Positions 1-5,456 of a stretch of DNA of 9,760 nt are shown in pieces. Every line of letters begins with the position of its first letter. Position 1 is the first letter of the stretch. The notes below the pieces were generated by a model. The model ran no database searches, was not told the origin of the DNA, and saw only the letters and a program-made list of their open reading frames with translations. The stretch covers positions 1-9,760 of the forward strand of contig JAFUQL010000172.1 in assembly GCA_017472375.1 (NCBI GenBank). The letters run 5' to 3'. The stretch comes from Oscillospiraceae bacterium. Its GTDB lineage: Bacteria > Bacillota > Clostridia > Oscillospirales > Ruminococcaceae. A program made the translations under genes and the position numbers.

Positions 1-223
1 CCGGGCAATCCTCGGCACGGTGGTCAGGGGAAGGGGCTTCCATCCGCTCCACGATGCCATAGGCATAGCGTTTGCAATCCTTGACGATGCGCGCCGTCAA
101 ACGGTCGCCGGGGGCGGTGCCTGGGACAAAGATGGCCTGCCCCTCAAAACGGCCTACGCCGCTGCCCTCGCTGCTCAGGCTCTCGATCAGCAGCGGGATG
201 CACTGGTTTTTCTTTACAGACAT
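1..223 (-). CDS. 23S rRNA (uracil-C5)-methyltransferase, RlmD/RumA/TrmA family (N-terminal part, cut by window edge)
   Basis: Only the first 74 codons are inside the window; the gene continues past base 1. The ATG is at 223-221, with a GAGGG ribosome binding site 7 bases upstream that lies inside the end of the preceding gene. The visible part is a TRAM RNA-binding domain (about residues 8-65), with the family pattern SLSSEGSGVGRFEGQ, then a V-PGTAPGD turn and KRYAYGIVE. It ends at a Glu-Asp-Cys-Pro that matches the first cysteine of the 4Fe-4S site found in RumA-type enzymes. Family knowledge: these SAM-dependent enzymes make 5-methyluridine in 23S rRNA (U747 or U1939 type) or in tRNA. The SAM-binding catalytic domain is outside the window, so the exact target cannot be named. 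It is third in a minus-strand operon, 3 bases after the MglB-like gene, and probably depends on the regulator's promoter. Confidence 0.85.
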   Translation of the reverse strand, partial: MSVKKNQCIPLLIESLSSEGSGVGRFEGQAIFVPGTAPGDRLTARIVKDCKRYAYGIVERMEAPSPDHRAEDCP

Positions 224-226
224 GGC

Positions 227-1228
227 TTAACCCTCATAAAGCAGGAGAGGAATGTGGAACTGCTGGCCGTCAGCCGGAATATCAAGCCCGACCAGAGGGG
301 CCTCCTCAGCGGCCAGATTGTGCACCAGCGTGCGCACCGTGCGGGTGACCGTGACGATGTCGTAATAGACCGCCGCTTCGGCCCCTGCAGCCACCAGTGT
401 CTTGGCCTTGTCCTCGGTCATGGCAAAACCGGCGACCAAAGTAGGGGTCTCGCTCTCAAGCAGGCCCTGTTCCGCCGCGAGGGCAAGGGCATCTTCACCG
501 CCGTCAGGGCCACCGAACAGGATCAGTTCAGGGACGGCACTCAAAGAAACGGTCTTCGGATCTTCTGTCTCGATCCGCCCCACCGCACTGTTGTAGACCC
601 CGTAATGCTCACACTCCAACAAAAATGCGCTCAAAAATTCTTCGCTGAAGCGAGTCTCGCCCTCGCCGAAAGCGATGTATTGCAGCAGATGGTCGTCGTT
701 CAAGTCGGGCAGGATGCCGTCGCGAAATTCCACCGCCAGCGCATCGCCCATCGCCTCACCGCCACCGGCAGCCGCACTGCCCACATACCACGCCATGGGG
801 TTTTGCAGAACGGCTCTGCCGGGGGCGGGGCCGGCCATCACCACCGGCACATTCCGCTGAAGCAGTCGGATGGCCAGCTCTCCGGTGCGGCTGCCGCTCT
901 CGGTGGCGATGACGGCAGCTTTCAAAGCGAAGTCCTCGCTGAGAAGAAGCTCCTGCAGGGCAGTGGGTAGCTCGTCCGAATCCGGCTCCATCTGCTGACC
1001 GATATACCCCGATGCATTGAAGGCGTCGGCGGAGAGGTATTCCTCACCGACCTCATCGGTCAGGACGACGACCACCGGCTGAGGGTCATACTCGCCGTTG
1101 GCGGCCTGCCACACCAGCCAGCACAGGCCGACTGCGGCGGCGCAGACCAGAAAAAGAAGGATGTGCTGCACCCATTTGTTATGGAAGAACTTGGACAACA
1201 AGAGATTCACCGTACTTTCTGGGGTCAC
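227..1228 (-). CDS. Membrane-anchored periplasmic-binding-protein-like protein (MglB-like fold, degenerate ligand site)
   Basis: 333 residues. The start is GTG at 1228-1226, overlapping the regulator's TGA in a GTGA junction, so translational coupling is likely. No in-frame ATG occurs before residue 80. A short Lys-containing cytoplasmic segment precedes one hydrophobic helix (about residues 22-41). No lipobox is visible, so it looks like a TM-tethered extracytoplasmic protein and not a lipoprotein. The outer part resembles type I sugar-binding proteins of the MglB group. Matching stretches are NVPVV (126-130), AWYVG (146-150), a G...GD..A helix, D-LN-D (175-179), and a C-terminal half with TLVAGFAMTEDKAK and VYYDIVTVTRTV. 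Aligned from memory, the residues that hold galactose in MglB are mostly replaced. No permease or ATPase gene is adjacent. The divergent galactokinase gene suggests a sugar-related sensing role, but this is inference; the ligand is unknown. Confidence 0.7.
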   Translation of the reverse strand: MTPESTVNLLLSKFFHNKWVQHILLFLVCAAAVGLCWLVWQAANGEYDPQPVVVVLTDEVGEEYLSADAFNASGYIGQQMEPDSDELPTALQELLLSEDFALKAAVIATESGSRTGELAIRLLQRNVPVVMAGPAPGRAVLQNPMAWYVGSAAAGGGEAMGDALAVEFRDGILPDLNDDHLLQYIAFGEGETRFSEEFLSAFLLECEHYGVYNSAVGRIETEDPKTVSLSAVPELILFGGPDGGEDALALAAEQGLLESETPTLVAGFAMTEDKAKTLVAAGAEAAVYYDIVTVTRTVRTLVHNLAAEEAPLVGLDIPADGQQFHIPLLLYEG

Positions 1229-2067
1229 TGGCCGGAGCTCTCAAGGCTGGCCAGGTATTTGCTGGGCGGCACGCCCTTGGCTTTCTTGAATACGCGGGAG
1301 AAGTAGAACTGGTCGAAGAAGCCCACCGACACCGCGATCTCCGCGATGGAGAGCTGGGAATTGCGCAGCAGATGGCAGGCTTCGCTGATGCGGTAGCTGG
1401 TCAGGTAATCAATGGGGCTCTGGCCCACATTGCTCATAAACACGCGGTACAGATGGCTGCGGCTGACACCCACAGCCTTTGCGATGTCATCAATGCTGAT
1501 GTCGTGGGAATAGTTGAACTGAATGTACTTGACCGCATTGAACACATACTGCGAACTGGAATTCGCGGTGCGCGGCTCCATCTCCTGTGCTTCCTTGATG
1601 AGCCCGGCCATAAAAATATAGAGATAGCCCACCATCATGGCCTCGCTCTGTGGGTCGGGGCCGCGGGAGAGGAAAATATTGTTCAGCGCGCTGCGCACAT
1701 TCTCCATATCCTTGCAGTGGTAAACCGGGTTCGCATCCGAGAAGGGAGTCTGCTGAACAAGGCGGTTGGCGCAGGCGCCGTTGAACCCCACCCAGTAATA
1801 CTCCCACGGGTCGGAAGAATCTGCGCTGTAGGAGATCAACTGATTGGGTTTGACCAGGAACAGATCGCCGGCACTCAGCTCATAGGTCTTTCCATTTACC
1901 TTATAAATGCCTTTTCCGGCCACCACCAGATGGATGAGGTAGTGGTCGCGGATGCCGGGGCCCCATGTGTGGCCGGGAACGCAGCGCTCCTGCCCGCAGT
2001 TGAAGATGGAGAGCTCCACATTGTCGGTATAATTTTGTTTGAAGGACTGTTTGTAGACGTTTGCCAT
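1225..2067 (-). CDS. AraC-family transcriptional regulator with N-terminal cupin sensor domain
   Basis: 280 residues, the normal length for the MsmR/RafR-type AraC subgroup. Residues about 30-85 form the AraC_binding cupin-like effector domain: PGHTWGPGIRDHYLIH, GKGIYKVNGK, then LSAGDLFLVKP. Residues about 175-275 are the double helix-turn-helix DNA-binding domain. The first helix-turn-helix lies near 190-210 (IDDIAKAVGVSRSHLYRVF). The second lies near 240-262 (IAEIAVSVGFFDQFYFSRVF) and is followed by the family's G-PPSKY end. Proteins of this kind normally bind a sugar and activate adjacent sugar-use genes. The ATG at 2067 has only a weak upstream purine run (rc of 2072-2078). The gene heads the minus-strand operon and faces the galactokinase gene across a shared promoter region, so galactokinase and its own operon are the likely targets. 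The effector (galactose or a galactoside) is inferred only from the neighbour. Confidence 0.88.
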   Translation of the reverse strand: MANVYKQSFKQNYTDNVELSIFNCGQERCVPGHTWGPGIRDHYLIHLVVAGKGIYKVNGKTYELSAGDLFLVKPNQLISYSADSSDPWEYYWVGFNGACANRLVQQTPFSDANPVYHCKDMENVRSALNNIFLSRGPDPQSEAMMVGYLYIFMAGLIKEAQEMEPRTANSSSQYVFNAVKYIQFNYSHDISIDDIAKAVGVSRSHLYRVFMSNVGQSPIDYLTSYRISEACHLLRNSQLSIAEIAVSVGFFDQFYFSRVFKKAKGVPPSKYLASLESSGQ

Positions 2068-2109
2068 CCAATCACCCCATTAAATCTTGTGCCGCAAATC
2101 AGCAAATAT

Positions 2110-2138
2110 ATTATAGCAGAGCGCTCAACAAAAGTCCA
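2110..2138 (-). promoter_or_regulatory. Sigma-A-like promoter of the AraC-regulator operon
   Basis: Reading leftwards, a perfect TATAAT (plus-strand 2110-2115) is preceded by TGGACT (2133-2138), which matches the -35 consensus in 4 of 6 positions at an ideal 17-base spacing. A perfect TTGACA (2139-2144) lies just upstream at 23 bases, too far to serve this -10. Transcription would start about 35 bases before the regulator's ATG. Confidence 0.65.
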
Positions 2139-2146
2139 TGTCAAAG

Positions 2147-2165
2147 TGTAAAAACCGTGTTTACA
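2147..2165. promoter_or_regulatory. Candidate operator: inverted repeat overlapping the galactokinase -35 box
   Basis: TGTAAA at 2147-2152 and its exact reverse complement TTTACA at 2160-2165 are separated by 7 bases. The right arm is the -35 hexamer of the rightward promoter, and the left arm lies between the two divergent -35 regions. The position suits a repressor or activator that controls both directions. AraC proteins usually prefer direct repeats, so this site could belong to another factor. Binding is not shown. Confidence 0.4.
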
Positions 2166-2187
2166 TCGAAAAAATAATTGATATAAT
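2160..2187 (+). promoter_or_regulatory. Sigma-A-like promoter of the galactokinase gene
   Basis: TTTACA (2160-2165, 5 of 6 to the -35 consensus) and a perfect TATAAT (2182-2187) are separated by 16 bases. The predicted start near 2194 leaves an untranslated leader of about 160 bases before the galactokinase ATG, longer than ordinary for such a gene. Confidence 0.75.
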
Positions 2188-2224
2188 GAAGGAGATAATC
2201 GTCGAACCGGAAGATATTGGACGT

Positions 2225-2248
2225 TTTTTCGAATGATGCTTCGAAAAA
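2225..2248 (+). repeat. Perfect 9-base inverted repeat in the galactokinase leader
   Basis: TTTTTCGAA (2225-2233) and TTCGAAAAA (2240-2248) are exact complements around a 6-base loop. In RNA this would form an A/U-rich hairpin about 35 bases into the leader. No U-run follows, so it is not an intrinsic terminator. It may stabilise or regulate the mRNA, or be a protein site in DNA. Confidence 0.55.
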
Positions 2249-2355
2249 GAGATTTTCCCGGCCGGAACATGCAGTTCTGCTACGGGGCACTGGTTCCGAT
2301 GGAACAAACGATACAGTCCCCGAAAGTGCACAAACAGGAACGTGGAGGTTTGCAT

Positions 2356-3663
2356 ATGGCACAGGTTCAGCAGTTGATCGACCGCATCCGCGAGGGCGGA
2401 TACGACCGGGCGTTTACCCGGCTGTATGCGGCGGATGTCGCCGCGCTTGCCCGGCAGAAGGGCCGCTACATCGCCGCACTGGAGCAGTTTGCGCTCTACT
2501 ACGGTGCAGACCGCGAGGTGATGCTCTACTCTGCTCCCGGCCGCACCGAGATCGGCGGCAACCACACCGACCACAACAATGGCGTGGTGCTTGCAGGTGC
2601 GGTGAATCTGGATGTGATCGCCGTCGTTGCGAAGAATGAGGATGGCTTTATCCGCATCAAATCCTATGGATTCGACAGTCAGTTCGTGGTGGACCTGAGC
2701 GATCTTGTGCCCCACGAGAGCGAATTCGGCACTTCGGAGGGGCTGATCCGCGGCGTAGCGGCCGGCATCGTCCGTGATGGCGGGCAGGTCGGCGGTTTCG
2801 ATGCCTACTTCACCTCGGACGTTCTTCAGGGCTCCGGCCTGTCCAGTTCGGCGGCTTTCGAAGTGCTGGTAGGCGCGATCCTGCGCGGCGAGTACAACGG
2901 CAACGACATGGAACGGTTCAGCCAGGTGGAGATCGCCAAGATCAGTCAGTATGCGGAGAATGTCTTTTTCGGCAAACCCTGCGGCCTGATGGATCAGACC
3001 GCCTGTGCGGTGGGCGGGGTCATCACCATTGATTTCGAGGACAACACGGCCCCCATCGTGGATCAGGTCCCCTTTGACCTGGCTGGGCGGAATTATGCGC
3101 TGTGCATCAGCGACACCAAGGGCAGCCATGCGGATCTGACCGACGACTATGCAGCCATTCGCGGTGAAATGGAGAGCGTGGCCGAGTATTTCGGCAAAAA
3201 GGTCCTTCGGCAGGTGGATGAAGCTGAGTTCTTTGCAAAGATCGGCGAAGTCCGCCGCGTGACCGGGGACCGGGCCGTGGTGCGTGCGCTCCACTTCTTC
3301 AGCGACAGCCGACGTGCGGCTGACCTGTATCGTGCCATCCGGGACGACCGCTTCGAGGAGTTCCTCCAGCTTATTGTTGAGGGCGGTCATTCCAGCTTTG
3401 AGTACAACCAGAACGCTTACAGTATTTCTCATCCCGAAGCACAGGGCATCTCGGTGGGTCTTGCCGTATCCCAGAAGATCCTGGCCGGCCGGGGTGCATG
3501 GCGGCTGCAGGGCGGCGGTTTTGCCGGTACCATCCAGGCGTTTGTTCCGCTGGACCTGCTCGAGAGTTACCGCGCAGCCATCGACGGCGTGTTTGGCGAG
3601 GGCTCCTGCTATGTGCTCAGTGTTCGCAATTACGGTGCGGTGCCCGTCACCGAGGAGATGTAA
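2356..3663 (+). CDS. galK: Galactokinase-family GHMP kinase (clostridial variant)
   Basis: 435 residues from the ATG at 2356, chosen because GTGGAGG (2342-2348) sits 7 bases upstream. The frame is open back to 2233 but that extension lacks a ribosome binding site. Family role: ATP-dependent phosphorylation of galactose to galactose-1-phosphate, the first Leloir-pathway step, in the cytoplasm. The galactokinase signature is at 61-74 (PGRTEIGGNHTDHN). The GHMP ATP-binding motif is at 159-167 (GSGLSSSAA). G-LMDQ at 210-214 supplies the probable catalytic Asp213. The C-terminal glycine-rich motif is at 386-391 (GGGFAG). Classical enzymes read GRxNLIGEHTDY in the signature. Here the Asn and Glu are replaced (E65, N69) and Tyr becomes His, as I recall for many clostridial homologues. 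Galactose is the most likely substrate, but another sugar is possible. Expression is probably controlled by the divergent AraC regulator. Confidence 0.85.
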   Translation: MAQVQQLIDRIREGGYDRAFTRLYAADVAALARQKGRYIAALEQFALYYGADREVMLYSAPGRTEIGGNHTDHNNGVVLAGAVNLDVIAVVAKNEDGFIRIKSYGFDSQFVVDLSDLVPHESEFGTSEGLIRGVAAGIVRDGGQVGGFDAYFTSDVLQGSGLSSSAAFEVLVGAILRGEYNGNDMERFSQVEIAKISQYAENVFFGKPCGLMDQTACAVGGVITIDFEDNTAPIVDQVPFDLAGRNYALCISDTKGSHADLTDDYAAIRGEMESVAEYFGKKVLRQVDEAEFFAKIGEVRRVTGDRAVVRALHFFSDSRRAADLYRAIRDDRFEEFLQLIVEGGHSSFEYNQNAYSISHPEAQGISVGLAVSQKILAGRGAWRLQGGGFAGTIQAFVPLDLLESYRAAIDGVFGEGSCYVLSVRNYGAVPVTEEM

Positions 3664-3931
3664 AACATCGTATTGCAGTGAAATTCGCTTTCGCGTTTGC
3701 AAGGCTGCGGCTGTAATGGCATTTTACTTTACAGCGTGCCGTGCTGGTGTTCAGCATCAAAAACAAACGTTTTGAAGATCAATTGATCAAAATATTGTTT
3801 CGCGCATGAAGGGCGCTCTCCGTTTGGATACGGAGAGCGCCTGTTCTGCTGCCGGTTTCCACAGCTTGCCCGCATATGGTCGCTGCGGCACGAATATAGA
3901 TAGACCAGAAATGCGTGAAAGGGGCGAAGAT
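3664..3931. other. Intergenic spacer between galK and the sporulation operon
   Basis: 268 bases without a convincing gene. It holds a 7-base inverted repeat (GCTGTAA 3710-3716 with TTACAGC 3729-3735), a 12-base perfect palindrome GATCAATTGATC (3777-3788) in an A/T-rich patch, and the strong hairpin listed separately. I could not find a convincing sigma-A or sigma-E promoter for the downstream operon, although one is expected here. Confidence 0.6.
3812..3845 (+). terminator. Strong hairpin downstream of galK, probable (U-poor) terminator
   Basis: A perfect 12-base-pair stem (GGCGCTCTCCGT 3812-3823 with its complement 3830-3841) closes a 6-base loop. It is followed only by TGTTCT and not a clean U-run. 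It lies 150 bases past the galK stop and 90 bases before the next gene. It most likely ends galK transcription, though inefficiently or with help, and could instead be a processing or stability element. Confidence 0.5.
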
Positions 3932-5443
3932 ATGGAATTAAAGGTGTTTAAGGACACCCTAATGGCCGCAGGGGGCAGCTTTGATGCGAAGGCAGAGCTG
4001 CCGGTCGAGACTGAGATCCTGATCCCGGATTATCTGCCGCAGGTGTTCAAGATCGTAAAGTGTTTTGTGCACCTGGTGGTGCTTCAAAAACAGGTGATCG
4101 GGGGGCGTGTCACACTGGATGGTTACCTGCGCTGTGTGGTGTGCTACCAGGCCGGTGAGGACCAAAGTCTGTGCCAGACAGAGCAGAAACTGCCCTTCAC
4201 CAAGACCATCGAGTTCAACATGGATGGCTTTGCCATGTGCCAGGTACAGGTGGGCGGTGAGCTGGAGTACCTGAACTGCCGCGCAGTGAACCAGCGCCGC
4301 ATCGATCTGCGGGGTGCGTATGCACTGACCGTAAAGGTGAGCTGTCAGGTCGAACAGGAGATCGTGACTGCCGTGGCCGACTGCGGCGCGGAGCAAAAAC
4401 TCACATTGCTCTCCGGGATCCGGCCGGCGGCCTGCCTGGATAAGCCCATGACAGCGGAGGAAGAGATCGGCTTTCCGGAGCAGCCTGCAGCAGTGCTGGA
4501 TATTTCGGGAGCGGCCGTGGTGGACGAGGTAAAGGTCATTTCCGGCAAAGCTGTAGTCAAAGGGCGGGTGCAGGCCCGGGTGCTCTACCGCACAGGGCCG
4601 GGGTATCGGCTGGATACTCTGCGGCAAGAGGTGCCCTTCAACCAGATCGTGGATCTGGATGGCGTAGGGGAGGACTGCATCTGTTTTGCTGCGGTGGAGC
4701 CCACTGGGTGTACCCTGATGGCCGGGCAGGATGGGCACAACACCATCTCGGTGAATGCATTGCTCCATCTGCGCGCATGGCGGAGCGTGGAATGCTATGC
4801 AGTGGGGGATGCGTTCTCCACACAGTACGAGATGGAAGCAGAGATGCAGCAGACCGGGATGGAGCAGGTGGCCGCCCGGCTGGATGAAACGGTGGATGCG
4901 ACGGTCGGCGGAGTGCTGCCCGATGAGAATGCAGAGCTCATTCATTGTTTTGTCACAGTGAATCCGCTGGAACTGGTGCCGGGCAGCGGCACCCTGCAGC
5001 TTCGCGGGCGTGCCATGGCACATCTGCTCTGTATGAACAGCCTGGGAGAGATCGACTGTTACGATAAAGCATTTGAATTCACGCTGCCGCAGTTGTTCGA
5101 GGGGGCGCCGGAGCATTATCGGGCGGAGTGCTGGGCCGGTGTGAGCGAAGTGAGTGTGTCCAAAAACGGCAGCGAGATGACTGCGCGTGTGCTGCTGCGG
5201 GTCACCGGGCTGGTGCTGCAGCGCCAAACCGAGAATGTCCTGGCGGAGCTGCGATGCCTTGAGCCGCTGGTCCGTCCGGATCCGGAGGTGGCACTGCGCA
5301 TCTGCTATGCAAAACAGGGGGAGAACCTGTTTGACATTGCCAAACGGTACCATGTTTCGCCCGGTGCGATGAAGCTCTGCAACCGGCTGGATGAGCTGGA
5401 ACTGCCCCGGGACCTGCGTCTGCTGGTGCCTGTGGTGATCTGA
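3932..5443 (+). CDS. sipL: SipL-like spore coat morphogenetic protein (SPOCS/DUF3794 repeats plus LysM domain)
   Basis: 503 residues, close to the length of Clostridioides difficile SipL. The ATG at 3932 is chosen because AAGGGG (3919-3924) is 7 bases upstream and the family-like N-terminus MELKVFKD begins there. Three SPOCS/DUF3794-like segments are visible, near residues 30-95, 188-245 and 335-390. Each has a hydrophobic strand, an internal G-(R/T)-V or L-x-G-R pattern and a P-F-(T/N) or F-T-L-P turn. Residues about 455-503 form a LysM domain (AKQGENLFDIAKRYHVSPGAM, ending in LLVPVVI). In C. difficile SipL binds SpoIVA through this LysM domain and recruits the coat to the forespore. The gene lies 13 bases before spoIVA, which supports the same role. 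Twenty cysteines (4%) are unusual for a cytoplasmic protein. It would be made in the mother cell during sporulation. Confidence 0.85.
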   Translation: MELKVFKDTLMAAGGSFDAKAELPVETEILIPDYLPQVFKIVKCFVHLVVLQKQVIGGRVTLDGYLRCVVCYQAGEDQSLCQTEQKLPFTKTIEFNMDGFAMCQVQVGGELEYLNCRAVNQRRIDLRGAYALTVKVSCQVEQEIVTAVADCGAEQKLTLLSGIRPAACLDKPMTAEEEIGFPEQPAAVLDISGAAVVDEVKVISGKAVVKGRVQARVLYRTGPGYRLDTLRQEVPFNQIVDLDGVGEDCICFAAVEPTGCTLMAGQDGHNTISVNALLHLRAWRSVECYAVGDAFSTQYEMEAEMQQTGMEQVAARLDETVDATVGGVLPDENAELIHCFVTVNPLELVPGSGTLQLRGRAMAHLLCMNSLGEIDCYDKAFEFTLPQLFEGAPEHYRAECWAGVSEVSVSKNGSEMTARVLLRVTGLVLQRQTENVLAELRCLEPLVRPDPEVALRICYAKQGENLFDIAKRYHVSPGAMKLCNRLDELELPRDLRLLVPVVI

Positions 5444-5456
5444 AAGGAGACGGAGG

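Noticed and set aside
2233..2355. Upstream in-frame start giving galK a 41-residue N-terminal extension
   Set aside because: The ATG at 2233 sits inside the leader hairpin and has no Shine-Dalgarno sequence. The ATG at 2356 has GTGGAGG at ideal spacing and begins where family proteins begin.
2161..3702. Long open frame antisense to galK (and similar long antisense frames at 20-970, 3959-5509, 5202-6656, 7330-8283 and 8745-9533)
   Set aside because: Each lies opposite a well-supported gene, has composition typical of reverse-complemented G/C-rich coding DNA (many His, Arg, Gln), shows no recognisable domain, and lacks a sensible ribosome binding site.
3868..3905. Possible sigma-E promoter for sipL-spoIVA (CATATGGT or GAATATA-like elements)
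   Set aside because: Each partial match lacks a partner element at the right spacing, so it could be chance. Mother-cell control is expected from the genes, not shown by these bases.
3806..3931. Upstream in-frame start giving the SipL-like protein 42 extra residues
   Set aside because: The extension is encoded by the strong hairpin region, has no ribosome binding site and no family resemblance. AAGGGG before 3932 supports the shorter form.
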